Shown: positions 17,748 through 27,287 of the stretch, in pieces
Layout: each line of letters begins with the position of its first letter
Numbering within the stretch: position 1 is the stretch's first letter
Source: Gammaproteobacteria bacterium
Lineage (GTDB): Bacteria > Pseudomonadota > Gammaproteobacteria > Pseudomonadales > Pseudohongiellaceae
Assembly (NCBI GenBank): GCA_021773355.1
Contig: JAJFKE010000054.1
Span: 46,248 to 110,247, forward strand
Length of the DNA: 64,000 nt
Reading direction: 5' to 3'
The notes under the pieces: generated by a model
What the model was told of the DNA's origin: nothing
The model's database searches: none
The model's input: only the letters and a program-made list of their open reading frames with translations
Position numbers and translations under genes: made by a program

Positions 17748-18866
17748 TTGGCTTTGACGGTAATAGCGCCCTCCCTCTAGACGAATTGAACCTGCCATTT
17801 CCAGCTGCATTAATTGCAAATTAAGCTCCTGAATATCCAGCTGGGTATCTTCAAGTATCGATTGAAAAAGGCAGCCATCACTACCGATGGAGTTTAGTAG
17901 CATGTCGTCTGTGATCGACTTTTTTTGAGTATTGGTTTGCTCAGCGCCACTGCCGATGCTCGACTCCGCCTTTAAATATTCGCCTTGTCCAAGTTCTTCG
18001 AGAATATCTATTGCCTGTTCCACGAGCTTTGCCCCCTGTTTGATTAGTCGGTGACAGCCTCGACTCTGTTGACTGCTAATGGGCCCTGGAAAAGCGAACA
18101 CCTCGCGGTTCTGCTCTAATGCGAAACGCGCAGTAATAAGCGACCCACTTCTCGAATTTGCCTCAACCACCAGGGTGCCTAAACTCATTCCGCTAATAAT
18201 GCGATTTCGACGCGGAAAATTATGTGCAAGAGGGGGGGTATCTAAAGAGAACTCTGATACCAAGGCTCCGTTTTCGCAAATTTGCTCTGCCAGGTCTCTG
18301 TTTGCCGATGGGTAAAGTCTATCGGCGCCCGTTCCCATCACGGCGGTGGTTGAACCAGCACGATCTAATGCCCCTTTGTGCGCTTGTGTGTCCACACCCA
18401 TCGCTAGCCCGCTGCAGATTTGTAGTCCCACCGCGCTTAATTCCTGTGCCATCCAGTAAGCATTTCGTCTTCCGTAAATGGACGCCTTGCGGCTTCCAAC
18501 TATGGAAAAATGGGTAGTTGCCAAGCTTGTAAGCTTTCCTCTTACATAGAGTATTGGTGGTGCTGTATCTATCTCTCGCAGGAGCACTGGATAGTACTGG
18601 GATTCGAAACAGACAATAGTATTCTTAGGATGAGTACACCAATTAAGGTCACCATCAATCTTCAATTGGGTTCGTGCACAGTGGCGAATGTTCAGAAGCG
18701 CTTCTATTTGTGTGTTGCAAAGTCCCAGCTCCCGGAATCGTGACGCTGAGGCATTGAGTAATCGGTCCACAGTTCTAAATTCACTCAAGAGTCGGGAGAA
18801 TATAGTGACACTGATGCAAGGGCTGTGAAAAATCCGCAGGTAATGCAGATAGGTATCCGGATCCAT
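17733..18866 (-). CDS. dprA: DNA-processing protein DprA (Smf)
   Basis: 377-residue protein that loads RecA on incoming single-stranded DNA during transformation. A SAM-like N-terminus precedes the Rossmann-type core, seen as SIVGSRKASIYGRR, GLAMGVDTQAHKGAL, GTGADRLYPSANRDLA and FPRRNRIISGMSLGTLVVEA with GSLITARFALEQNR. A C-terminal winged-helix segment (about 310-370) follows. The terminal residues and the stop codon lie within the right arm of the 247-bp inverted-repeat element, so the natural C-terminus may have been altered there. Upstream, lysM is co-directional at 147 bp. Confidence 0.94.
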   Translation of the reverse strand: MDPDTYLHYLRIFHSPCISVTIFSRLLSEFRTVDRLLNASASRFRELGLCNTQIEALLNIRHCARTQLKIDGDLNWCTHPKNTIVCFESQYYPVLLREIDTAPPILYVRGKLTSLATTHFSIVGSRKASIYGRRNAYWMAQELSAVGLQICSGLAMGVDTQAHKGALDRAGSTTAVMGTGADRLYPSANRDLAEQICENGALVSEFSLDTPPLAHNFPRRNRIISGMSLGTLVVEANSRSGSLITARFALEQNREVFAFPGPISSQQSRGCHRLIKQGAKLVEQAIDILEELGQGEYLKAESSIGSGAEQTNTQKKSITDDMLLNSIGSDGCLFQSILEDTQLDIQELNLQLMQLEMAGSIRLEGGRYYRQSQGPPA

Positions 18867-19013
18867 AGTTCATCCATGAGCAATGGGACAGGTATAACCA
18901 GACTCCCTAAATTCGAAAGCCTTTCTGGTAAATCAACTTATTAGCTAAGGTTTGCTAGCGCGGCAACTAGGCTGCAATGATTAGTCTAGTTTAGGAAAAA
19001 CAAAAGACTAAAT

Positions 19014-20150
19014 TTAGGGGCTAACCACTTCGTCATAAAGCTCCGCAGGTTGAGTGCTGGAGAGTATCACTGCATAACTGAGTCGTTGGAATGTCTTGTA
19101 AACCAGCAGTGTGCCGATTTCATTGCCGGGGATCGAGAGGCTGTCCTGGTTGAACAGTGTGCGCATTCGCTCGCGGAAAGACATACGACTTCTTGCGACT
19201 TCATCCGTCATCTGCGTACCAGTCTTTTGAATTGACAATATATCACCAACAACCAGGTTATCCTCAGTGCCCAAGTCTATAACCACAGTATCTAATTGCG
19301 AGGCCAGAGTTTCCTCCCCAAGAAAAGCTACAATCTGACCCGCCATATTGGCCGTTGGTTCGGTAGGAAAAATCGTGGCGCCAATACTAGATGTCTCCCT
19401 AATTAGTAAGCGGTCACCAACTTGTATTTCCTTGGTACCATTGTTCACTAGCAATTTTCGCATGTCCGGCGCTACGTTCTCGATGATACTGGCAAAGCCT
19501 AAATATTCAATCTCAAAGCCAAGTACTTCCTCTTCGGTTGTACTTAGTAAGCCAAAGGCGCGCTTTCTGGTTTCCCCTTGGCCGTAGTAAGTCTGTCCCG
19601 GGCGGTAAATCTCAAACGATGTTGTTCCTATAAGAAAGGTACCGCGAGCAAATATCTCATCCCCCGTACCAATAGCTAAATTGTCGCCGATATTGGCTAC
19701 GATGTAGGGTGCGGAATCATATTCGGCCTGACTAATGATGCGGTTCTTCGTAAAACTATTTTCGATGGCTTCTAAGGGAATCGCTGGAATGGCGCTTTGC
19801 AGGGGTTCCTCTCGGACCTGTGGCGATACCCTGGCCACATCTCGATCGCCTCTTTGTACAAAAATTCGTGGAGTTCCACCCAGTAGACTGAGCTTCAGGG
19901 TGTCACCTGGATAGATCAGGTCAGGATTGTCCAGATACTCATCGGGTTGCCATAACTCCCCCCAACGTTCAGGATCTCGCAGGAACTGGCTGGCTATATT
20001 CCACAACGTGTCGCCTTCTTGTACGAGATAGCTACTGGGGTAGTCAGTTACAAGCAGACTAGTCTGGCCATTTGCAGACATCAGCGGACTTAAACTGATA
20101 ATGCTTAAGGCCAATGTTAAAAGAAGTTGCCTGAATCCCAGATATTTCAT
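19014..20150 (-). CDS. LysM domain protein (PA0020-type)
   Basis: 378-residue exported protein. A signal peptide (about 1-28) is followed by one LysM peptidoglycan-binding domain (about 42-88: YLVQEGDTLWNIASQFL then NPDLIYPGDTLKL). The remaining 280 residues are a beta-rich region with repeated GD/VGDxL segments and no recognisable catalytic motif. The homologue sits between dprA and def in pseudomonads, as here. It probably binds the cell wall in the periplasm. The function of the long C-terminal part is unknown to me. Confidence 0.85.
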   Translation of the reverse strand: MKYLGFRQLLLTLALSIISLSPLMSANGQTSLLVTDYPSSYLVQEGDTLWNIASQFLRDPERWGELWQPDEYLDNPDLIYPGDTLKLSLLGGTPRIFVQRGDRDVARVSPQVREEPLQSAIPAIPLEAIENSFTKNRIISQAEYDSAPYIVANIGDNLAIGTGDEIFARGTFLIGTTSFEIYRPGQTYYGQGETRKRAFGLLSTTEEEVLGFEIEYLGFASIIENVAPDMRKLLVNNGTKEIQVGDRLLIRETSSIGATIFPTEPTANMAGQIVAFLGEETLASQLDTVVIDLGTEDNLVVGDILSIQKTGTQMTDEVARSRMSFRERMRTLFNQDSLSIPGNEIGTLLVYKTFQRLSYAVILSSTQPAELYDEVVSP

Positions 20151-20175
20151 TATAAGTATTCCGCGCTAAAAAGCG

Positions 20176-20206
20176 TTGAGTTGATATGTTAGCAATACGG
20201 TATAAT
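20176..20206 (+). promoter_or_regulatory. Possible promoter of the def-fmt-rsmB operon
   Basis: A perfect TATAAT -10 hexamer lies at 20201-20206, about 60 bp before def. Possible -35 boxes are TTGAGT (20176-20181, 19-bp spacer) or TTGATA (20181-20186, 14-bp spacer). Neither spacing is ideal, so only the -10 is well supported. Confidence 0.4.
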
Positions 20207-20265
20207 TATCACTAGAAGCAGTTCACATACTGCACATTACACCATTTATGCAGGCTGTCGAGACT

Positions 20266-20772
20266 ATGTCAATTTTGCAAATTCTGGAATTCCCCGACCC
20301 CAGATTAAGGAAAATAGCCGAACCCGTTACTGTTTTCGACGCAAAACTCGAAGTCTTGATCGAAGATATGATTGAGACTATGTACGAGGCGCAAGGAATT
20401 GGGCTTGCCGCAACTCAAGTGAACGTACATAAACGGCTTTTGGTAATAGATGTATCGGAAAATAGGGATAGTCCTCTAGTGTTTATTAATCCAGATTTCG
20501 AGATTATTGACAGTGAACTTTCCGAATACGACGAAGGTTGTCTATCAGTGCCTGGATTTTACGAAACCGTAGCACGACCGAGTTCGGTCAAAATCGAAGC
20601 CCAGGCGTTAAACGGCGAAAATTTTGAACTCACTGCCGAAGGTTTATTAGCTACCTGTATCCAGCATGAAATCGACCATCTTAATGGCAAGTTATTTGTC
20701 GATTATCTCAGTACACTGAAAAGACAGAGGATTCGCAGTAAGCTCGAGAAAGATCAGAAGAAGTCTGCCTGA
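20266..20772 (+). CDS. def: Peptide deformylase
   Basis: 168-residue metalloenzyme removing the formyl group from nascent proteins. I start at the ATG giving MSILQILEFPDPRLRK, which matches the E. coli N-terminus; the open frame has six extra residues upstream. All three metal-site motifs are present: GIGLAATQV, EGCLSVPG (Cys ligand) and QHEIDHLNG (two His ligands and the catalytic Glu). It is followed after 4 bp by fmt, so the formylation and deformylation enzymes are coupled. Confidence 0.96.
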   Translation: MSILQILEFPDPRLRKIAEPVTVFDAKLEVLIEDMIETMYEAQGIGLAATQVNVHKRLLVIDVSENRDSPLVFINPDFEIIDSELSEYDEGCLSVPGFYETVARPSSVKIEAQALNGENFELTAEGLLATCIQHEIDHLNGKLFVDYLSTLKRQRIRSKLEKDQKKSA

Positions 20773-20776
20773 GCTC

Positions 20777-21742
20777 ATGGGAAAATTGCGAATCTGTTTT
20801 GCAGGAACTCCTGCTTTTGCTGCTGCGCATTTGCAAGCCCTGTTGAATGCAAATCATGATGTTGTTGCTGTTTATACTCAGCCTGATCGGCCTTCTGGTC
20901 GCGGGAAGAAATTGCAAGCCAGCCCGGTTAAGCAAATTGCGTTAGAGAATGCTCTTCCTGTTTATCAACCCGCTACTCTGAAGCCGGCCAAAGAGGCCTC
21001 TGCACTAGCCTCTCTAAATATCGATCTACTGATTGTCGTTGCTTATGGATTAATTCTTCCAAAATCAATTCTCGATATCCCCAAGTTCGGATGCTTGAAC
21101 GTTCACGCTTCCTTACTGCCACGCTGGCGGGGAGCCGCACCAATCGAGCGCGCGCTATTAGCAGGTGATAAGGTGTCGGGTGTCACTATTATGCAAATGG
21201 ATGAGGGGCTAGACACTGGCGCCATGTTGGACAAAGAAGCTGTGGCCATAGATCCTCAGGACAACCGCCTGGATCTGGAACAGAAGCTGATAACAGCAGG
21301 GCAAACCGCTTTACTGCGCACACTCGAAAACTTGCAGGATTATCGTGAAAACGCTGAATTACAGGTCGATGCAGAAAGCTGCTACGCGGCCAAATTAGAC
21401 AAGGCCGAGGCCTTGATTGATTGGAGTCTTCCCGCAGAGAATATTGATCGACTTATACGAGCCGGCATAGGTAGAACGCCAGCCTACACTTTTCTGGGTG
21501 AACAGCGCCTTAGAATTATCGAAGCGAAAGTTTCTAGCGAACACTTTCAATCGAAACCTGGCAGCATAGTTTATAGTGGTAAACAACACTTTACCGTTGG
21601 CTGTGGTACCTGCTCACTTGAGGTGTATTGTGTGCAGCAACCTGGAAAAAAACCTACAGCAATCCAAGCTATTGGAAACTCACGCCCAAACTATTTCAAA
21701 GTTGGCGCTCAGTTTTCATCCGTTGAATCCAGTCGAAAATGA
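20777..21742 (+). CDS. fmt: Methionyl-tRNA formyltransferase
   Basis: 321-residue enzyme that formylates initiator Met-tRNA with 10-formyl-THF. The catalytic Asn-His-Asp set is visible in LNVHASLLPRWRGAAPIERA and MQMDEGLDTGAM. The N-terminal Rossmann-like domain starts at RICFAGTPAFAA, with the PDRPSGRGKKLQ loop after it. A C-terminal tRNA-binding barrel (about 210-310) follows. Its stop overlaps the rsmB start by 4 bp. Confidence 0.97.
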   Translation: MGKLRICFAGTPAFAAAHLQALLNANHDVVAVYTQPDRPSGRGKKLQASPVKQIALENALPVYQPATLKPAKEASALASLNIDLLIVVAYGLILPKSILDIPKFGCLNVHASLLPRWRGAAPIERALLAGDKVSGVTIMQMDEGLDTGAMLDKEAVAIDPQDNRLDLEQKLITAGQTALLRTLENLQDYRENAELQVDAESCYAAKLDKAEALIDWSLPAENIDRLIRAGIGRTPAYTFLGEQRLRIIEAKVSSEHFQSKPGSIVYSGKQHFTVGCGTCSLEVYCVQQPGKKPTAIQAIGNSRPNYFKVGAQFSSVESSRK

Positions 21743-23046
21743 GCAATTCCAATAGCAGAGCCATTGTAGCAAAAATTCTAAGTGACTTGCTAAGCAATCG
21801 GGGCTCACTAGCGACGCAGCTCAGCAAACACAAAGAACATCCGGAATTTGGCCTAATTCAGGAAACTTGTTATGGCAGCTGCAGATGGTTTTTTTTGCTA
21901 GAGGCGATACTCGAGAATTTGCTAAACAAGTCCCTCAAGAAACAAGACCTGGATCTCAAATGTCTGATGATTTGCACACTCTATCAATTGCGAGAATTAG
22001 AAATCGCAGAATACGCTGTAATCAACGAGGCAGTTTCGGCGGTTGCAGTTTTTAAAAAACCTTGGGCAAAGGGCTTAGTAAATGCGGTGTTGAGAGGTTT
22101 TCAGAGAAACAAACTGGATATTGAGCGATCTCTCCTTGCCGAAGATGCCGATTGGCTTTTTTCATTTCCAGATTGGCTTAGATCGGAAATTTCTGCCCAG
22201 TGGCCAAATCAAGCGAAGGATATATTCGAGAACAGCAATCAACGACCTCCGATGACGTTGCGAGTGAATACGGCTAAAGCCTCTAGAGAACAATCCCTGG
22301 ACTGGCTCAGCACAGCGAATATGGCGGCGACCCCGGGCGTATTGAGTGATTCTGCCATTTACTTGAACAAGCCAGCCGCCGTTACCGATATTCCGGGCTT
22401 TTCTGAAGGCGCACTCAGCGTTCAAGACGAAGCATCTCAGCTGGTGCCTGGCTTGCTTCAGTTGGAGGCTGGACAGCAGGTGCTTGACGCTTGTGCGGCG
22501 CCAGGTGGAAAGACCTGTCACATTCTTGAAAGTGAGCGCTCGCTAACTGGATTAACCTCTATTGACAAGAGCCAATCCAAGTTAGATCGTATTTCTGAGA
22601 ACCTGCAACGACTGCATTTAAAAGCCGATTTAGTACTGGCAGATGCCAGCAAAATAGAGCGATGGTGGGACGGCAGCCATTTTGACCGCATTCTACTCGA
22701 TGCCCCCTGCTCCGCCACTGGGGTTATTCGTCGACATCCCGATATCAAATTACTTCGAAAGCTACCTGATATAGAAAAATTGGCGCAAGCTCAGTTGAAG
22801 CTTCTAAGCAGCCTGTGGACCTGTTTGAAACCTGGTGGCCTCTTGCTTTATACCACTTGTTCTTTGCTTAGGCAGGAAAACGAAGAAATAATTAGACGCT
22901 TCCTGGATTCAGCGGATAGCGCTAAATATGAAGCCATAGCAGCCGATTGGGGAGTAGAATGTGCTTTTGGCAGGCAGCTCTTGCCAGGCACGAGTTTAGG
23001 TCCAGATGGATTTTTCTATGCGGTGTTACGAAAAGGTATTGCGTAG
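21739..23046 (+). CDS. rsmB: 16S rRNA m5C967 methyltransferase RsmB
   Basis: 435-residue SAM-dependent RNA methyltransferase with an N-terminal NusB-like RNA-binding domain (about 1-140) and a C-terminal Rossmann catalytic domain. The SAM motif is LDACAAPGGKTCHIL. The two cysteines of m5C enzymes are in LLDAPCSATGVIRRHPD (catalysis) and YTTCSLL (product release). It overlaps fmt by 4 bp and is followed by trkA, the usual def-fmt-rsmB-trkA order. Confidence 0.96.
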   Translation: MSNSNSRAIVAKILSDLLSNRGSLATQLSKHKEHPEFGLIQETCYGSCRWFFLLEAILENLLNKSLKKQDLDLKCLMICTLYQLRELEIAEYAVINEAVSAVAVFKKPWAKGLVNAVLRGFQRNKLDIERSLLAEDADWLFSFPDWLRSEISAQWPNQAKDIFENSNQRPPMTLRVNTAKASREQSLDWLSTANMAATPGVLSDSAIYLNKPAAVTDIPGFSEGALSVQDEASQLVPGLLQLEAGQQVLDACAAPGGKTCHILESERSLTGLTSIDKSQSKLDRISENLQRLHLKADLVLADASKIERWWDGSHFDRILLDAPCSATGVIRRHPDIKLLRKLPDIEKLAQAQLKLLSSLWTCLKPGGLLLYTTCSLLRQENEEIIRRFLDSADSAKYEAIAADWGVECAFGRQLLPGTSLGPDGFFYAVLRKGIA

Positions 23047-23088
23047 ATTTTCTAGATTTGCAATTACGATCAATATTGTAAGGCCAGC

Positions 23089-24462
23089 ATGAAGATAATA
23101 ATTCTCGGCGCCAACCAAGTTGGCAGCACTCTAGCCGAAACTTTGGCAAATGAAGCCAATGACATTACGGTGGTCGATTCTGACACCGAAAAGCTTCGCG
23201 AGTTAAAAGATCACATCGATATCGGCACTATCACAGGCCATCCGTGTCTACCTGATGTCTTGGAGCGAGCAGGTGGCCAAGATGCGGATATGATCATAGC
23301 GGTAACTGAAAGCGACGAGATTAATATGGTCGCCTGCCGTGTCGCCTACTCCCTCTTCCAGACGCCAAAAAAGATATGCCGTATTCGGGCTTCATCCTAT
23401 CTAGTAAGCGACAAACTTTTCGGTCAACAAGGTATAGCCGTCGACACAGTAATTAGCCCAGAACTTATCGTTTCAAGCGCCATTGAACGCCTTCTTGATC
23501 TACCTGGCTCACTTCAGGTTCTCGACTTTGCCGATGGCAAGGTGCAATTAGTCGCGGTGAAGGCTTATTACGGCGGGCCCTTGGTAGGGCAGGAAATCAG
23601 ACTACTGCGTCAGCATATGCCTTCTGTTGATACGCGGGTGGCCGCCATCTTTCGTAAGGACCGACCAATTATTCCCGAAGGCTCGACCGTGATTGAAGCA
23701 GACGATGAGGTTTTTTTCGTGGCGGCACAGAAAGATATTCGTGCTTGCATGAGCGAACTGCGGCGCATGGACAAACCTTATAAGAGATTGATGATTGCAG
23801 GTGGTGGAAATATCGGCATGCGTTTGGCAGAAAGTGTGGAGAGCCGTTATCAAGTCAAAATTATCGAAAGAGATCCTGAACGTTGCAGCTTTCTCTCTGA
23901 ATCCCTGGATCACGCTATTGTTTTAAATGGCGAAGCGTCGCAACGAGAACTGTTAATAGAGGAGAACATCTCGGACACCGATGTTTTCTTGGCTCTGACA
24001 AATGATGATGAGGCAAACATCATGTCATCCTTATTGGCGAAACGGCTTGGTGCAAAAAAAGTGATGGCGCTGATTAATAATCCAGCTTATGTGGACCTTG
24101 TTCAGGGTGGGGAAATAGACATTGCCATATCACCGCAGCAAGCAACCATAGGCAGCTTACTTACTCATGTTCGTCGCGGCGATGTCGTCAACGTCCATTC
24201 CTTACGCAGAGGTGCGGCGGAAGCAATGGAAGCAATTGCCCACGGTGACCAGGCCTCTTCAAAAGTCGTGGGCCGAGCTATTCAGGACATAGATCTTCCC
24301 GAAGGTACTACCATTGGCGCCATAGTTAGAAACGATGAAGTGTTAATTGCCCACGACAATACCGTTGTCGAACCCGATGATCATGTGATCTTGTTCCTTG
24401 TTGATCGAAAACGAATTCCTGAAGTAGAACGACTGTTCCAAGTGGGTTTCAGCTTTTTTTAA
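23089..24462 (+). CDS. trkA: Trk potassium uptake regulator TrkA
   Basis: 457-residue peripheral membrane protein that gates the TrkH potassium channel by binding nucleotides. It is a tandem of two RCK units, each with an N-domain Rossmann fold: MKIIILGANQVGSTLAE at the start and RLMIAGGGNIGMRLAE near residue 235, with acidic strand ends (VVDSD, IIERD) suiting NAD(H). It precedes its channel partner trkH by 13 bp. Confidence 0.95.
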   Translation: MKIIILGANQVGSTLAETLANEANDITVVDSDTEKLRELKDHIDIGTITGHPCLPDVLERAGGQDADMIIAVTESDEINMVACRVAYSLFQTPKKICRIRASSYLVSDKLFGQQGIAVDTVISPELIVSSAIERLLDLPGSLQVLDFADGKVQLVAVKAYYGGPLVGQEIRLLRQHMPSVDTRVAAIFRKDRPIIPEGSTVIEADDEVFFVAAQKDIRACMSELRRMDKPYKRLMIAGGGNIGMRLAESVESRYQVKIIERDPERCSFLSESLDHAIVLNGEASQRELLIEENISDTDVFLALTNDDEANIMSSLLAKRLGAKKVMALINNPAYVDLVQGGEIDIAISPQQATIGSLLTHVRRGDVVNVHSLRRGAAEAMEAIAHGDQASSKVVGRAIQDIDLPEGTTIGAIVRNDEVLIAHDNTVVEPDDHVILFLVDRKRIPEVERLFQVGFSFF

Positions 24463-24475
24463 AGCCAACAAAACT

Positions 24476-25930
24476 ATGCATGCCTCAATCATCGTAAAAA
24501 TTTTAGGCATCTTACTCATGCTATTCAGTGTGTTGGGTAACTTGCCTCCTCTAATCGTTTCCTTTATTTATGGGGATGGTATGGGCGGTGCGTTTCTGAA
24601 TTCGCTGTTGATAATTTTTAGCATCGGATTTCTGATGTGGCTGACCACGCTACGCTCACATGCCGAGCTTGGGACACGAGATGGGTTCTTGGTAGTTACC
24701 CTGTTTTGGGCAGTTCTGGGTACCGCTGGATCACTGCCTTTTATTTTGTCTTCCGCTGTAGAGCTGTCGATAACTGATGCAGTGTTCGAATCATTGTCTG
24801 GCCTTACCACTACCGGCGCTACTGTCATATCTGGCCTGGACGAATTGCCCAAGTCAATCTTGTTTTACAGACAGCAACTGCAGTGGCTAGGAGGCATGGG
24901 TATTATTGTTTTAGCCATGGCCTTGCTTCCGATGCTGGGGATAGGAGGCATGCAGTTGTATCGAGCAGAGAGCCCCGGGCCTGTAAAAGATAATAAGTTG
25001 GTCCCGCGGTTAGCGGAAACAGCAAAGGCTTTGTGGTACATCTATCTGACTCTGACCATTGTCTGCGCTCTAGCATACTGGATAGTAGGCATGGACCTGT
25101 TCGATGCCATCAGCCACAGTTTTACCACTGTTGCGATTGGTGGTTTCTCCACTCATGATCTGAGCATGGGCTATTTCGATAATCCTGCTGTAGACATGGT
25201 GGCGATTACATTCATGTTTATAGCCGGGGTTAATTTTGCACTCCATTTTACCGCTTGGCAAAGACGACAAATTAAACACTACCTGGTTGATCCCGAGTTT
25301 CAGTTCTATGCGTTTATTCTAGCTTCTGTATCGGTGGTTACGGTCTCGGTTCTGTATTTTTCGGATATTTACTCCGGGTTTTATGAGGCGGCAATAAAGG
25401 GTGTATTTCAGGTGGTTTCCATAGCAACTACCACGGGTTTTGCTACCGCCGATTTTAATTCCTGGCCTTTATTTCTCCCCTATATGCTGCTCTACGCCGC
25501 CATTATCGGTGCCTGCGCCGGATCCACCGGTGGCGGCATGAAAGTCATACGGATTTTATTGATTTTCAAACAGGGCTTTAGAGAAGTGCAGCGATTAATA
25601 CACCCGCGAGCAGTAATTCCTATCAAGCTCGGCCGCAATGCAGTGCCCGACCGTGTTGTTGAATCTGTCTGGGGTTTCTTTGCAGTTTATGTAATGGCCT
25701 TTATGGTCATGCTATTAGCCCTGCTTGCCACGGGGCTGGATATTATTACCGCATTCAGCGCCGTCGGAGCCTGCATTAACAACCTTGGGCCAGGCTTGGC
25801 AAACGTCGCTGTAACTTATGGGCATCTCCCTGCTACCGCTAAGTGGATTTTGTGCTTTGCTATGTTGCTTGGCCGTCTTGAAGTTTTTACTTTGTTGGTG
25901 TTGTTTACGCCAATGTTCTGGAAAAGATAG
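24476..25930 (+). CDS. trkH: Potassium uptake channel subunit TrkH
   Basis: 484-residue inner-membrane potassium transporter of the superfamily with four pore (MPM) repeats. The pore loops carry the selectivity glycines: SLSGLTTTGATV, HSFTTVAIGGFSTHD, VVSIATTTGFATAD and SAVGACINNLGPGLANV. About ten to twelve helices are predictable. It is co-transcribed with trkA. The last 20 bp of the gene have two decayed copies in the downstream intergenic DNA (see repeat entry). Confidence 0.95.
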   Translation: MHASIIVKILGILLMLFSVLGNLPPLIVSFIYGDGMGGAFLNSLLIIFSIGFLMWLTTLRSHAELGTRDGFLVVTLFWAVLGTAGSLPFILSSAVELSITDAVFESLSGLTTTGATVISGLDELPKSILFYRQQLQWLGGMGIIVLAMALLPMLGIGGMQLYRAESPGPVKDNKLVPRLAETAKALWYIYLTLTIVCALAYWIVGMDLFDAISHSFTTVAIGGFSTHDLSMGYFDNPAVDMVAITFMFIAGVNFALHFTAWQRRQIKHYLVDPEFQFYAFILASVSVVTVSVLYFSDIYSGFYEAAIKGVFQVVSIATTTGFATADFNSWPLFLPYMLLYAAIIGACAGSTGGGMKVIRILLIFKQGFREVQRLIHPRAVIPIKLGRNAVPDRVVESVWGFFAVYVMAFMVMLLALLATGLDIITAFSAVGACINNLGPGLANVAVTYGHLPATAKWILCFAMLLGRLEVFTLLVLFTPMFWKR

Positions 25931-26110
25931 GACGACATTCTCTTCTTTAATTCCTCCACCAAAACGCCTAATCTACCGCACATCTACAAGGTCGAGCATC
26001 GCCAATGATTTGGAAAAGATAAAGGCTTCTTGCTTAATTTCACTTATATTGAAACGCCTAGACGCCTGTGCTTCTTTGTAAGCCAATCCTCAATGTGCTG
26101 GAAACGCTAG
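25910..26110 (+). repeat. Three degenerate repeats of the trkH 3' end
   Basis: The end of trkH (25910-25930, CCAATGTTCTGGAAAAGATAG) recurs as CCAATGATTTGGAAAAGATAA at 26002-26022 and CAATGTGCTGGAAACGCTAG at 26091-26110. The copies start about 92 and 88 bp apart. The first two units also share AAACGCCTA further along. This looks like an old tandem duplication of about 90 bp. The rest of the 25931-26181 gap holds no gene I can support. Confidence 0.5.
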
Positions 26111-26181
26111 CCCGGTTCTGTTACAAACTCGCCTTATTATTGGCAAAGCTTATCCAACAACTTGCCTACTAAAATTTAGTG

Positions 26182-27006
26182 CTAATAGAATTTCGCGCCA
26201 TCTGGCCGACGTCGAAAACGTTTGTACTCCCACTGGTATTGTTCCACCGCCATAAGAACACACTGCTCAACGGTGTGATTCAGGCCCTGAACTGATATTG
26301 CCAGATCGTCGCTGTAGATTTGCTGATCGGCCTCGCGAATGATCAATCTAAAACCCTTGCCCTTGGGTAGCCGTTTTGTAAAACCGCAAAACACTCTGGC
26401 ATTAGATCTCGCAACAAGTTTGCTTACCAAGGTCATGGTTAGGGCTTGTTCGCCAAAAAAATCGGCGAATAGCCCACCTTCTTCATTTGGCACCTGATCG
26501 GGAAGAACACCAACCAATTCTCCTGCTTGCAACGCTTTTAATAAAAGTGCCACGCCTTTACGATCGGTGGGTGCTAGCCTAATGCCACCTCTAGATCGAG
26601 TCCGCTGCAGCAAGCGATCGAGGGCTGGCAGTTTTGGTGGCTGATACATAAAAGTAGTGTCTATACCTTGGCAGGCATACATGCCAAAGATTTCCCAATT
26701 GCTTAGATGAGGGGCCAGCAAGATAATGCCTTGGTTCTCCGCTACTGCGGCATGGAATTCCTCCAGGCCTTCAGTTTCTGTAATCAGAGAAAAAGTCTTA
26801 TCAAGAGGCAACAGCCAGGACTTCCCCATCTCCATGGCGGTGCTGGCCGTGTTAGAAAGACTGGCTTTGGCCAGTCGTGTTATTTCTGTCTCGCCTAGGT
26901 CAGGAAAACAGACTCGTAAATTTTTAAGCGTAGTACCTTTAGCCCTGTTGGGTACCAGAAACAACATTGAGCCCCAAAACGCGGCCAATCCGTAGAGTAA
27001 ACGCAA
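26182..27006 (-). CDS. Lipid A acyltransferase-like protein (LpxL/HtrB family), start uncertain
   Basis: 274 residues from a TTG start. The family transfers acyl chains to lipid A precursors or related lipids at the inner membrane. The catalytic HX4E motif is visible (APHLSNWEIFG), with GILLAPHL, LPDQVPNEEGG and FADFFGEQALTM conserved. The frame continues upstream without ATG, GTG or TTG: 20 further codons from an ATC (27066) encode a hydrophobic anchor (FKYFFLLCFLSITARLPL) expected for this family. A GTG (27079) would join the frame only if one base of an A6 tract (27044-27049) were removed. So the start is either unusual, or there is a frameshift or sequencing error. The catalytic part is intact. 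Confidence 0.82.
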   Translation of the reverse strand: MRLLYGLAAFWGSMLFLVPNRAKGTTLKNLRVCFPDLGETEITRLAKASLSNTASTAMEMGKSWLLPLDKTFSLITETEGLEEFHAAVAENQGIILLAPHLSNWEIFGMYACQGIDTTFMYQPPKLPALDRLLQRTRSRGGIRLAPTDRKGVALLLKALQAGELVGVLPDQVPNEEGGLFADFFGEQALTMTLVSKLVARSNARVFCGFTKRLPKGKGFRLIIREADQQIYSDDLAISVQGLNHTVEQCVLMAVEQYQWEYKRFRRRPDGAKFY

Positions 27007-27287
27007 CGGCAGTCTGGCAGTTATAGAAAGAAAACAGAGCAGGAAAAAATACTTGAACGTGGCGATAACGGTGTCTCACTTATTGCGCGGCAGAGAGGTT
27101 TTCCAAGACTGGAAATGGAAGCACAATTCAGGCGCAGACACAATCGCGCCGAATCTTACAAGACAGTACCTATCCAGGTCGCAGGTGGATTAGTTACCGA
27201 TAATCGAGGATAATTGCAAGCCTTTGACTTCATAGTCATTTAGCATCTTACAAGCAGTCAACACTACCCAAGCAAATCGGCCAGCGC

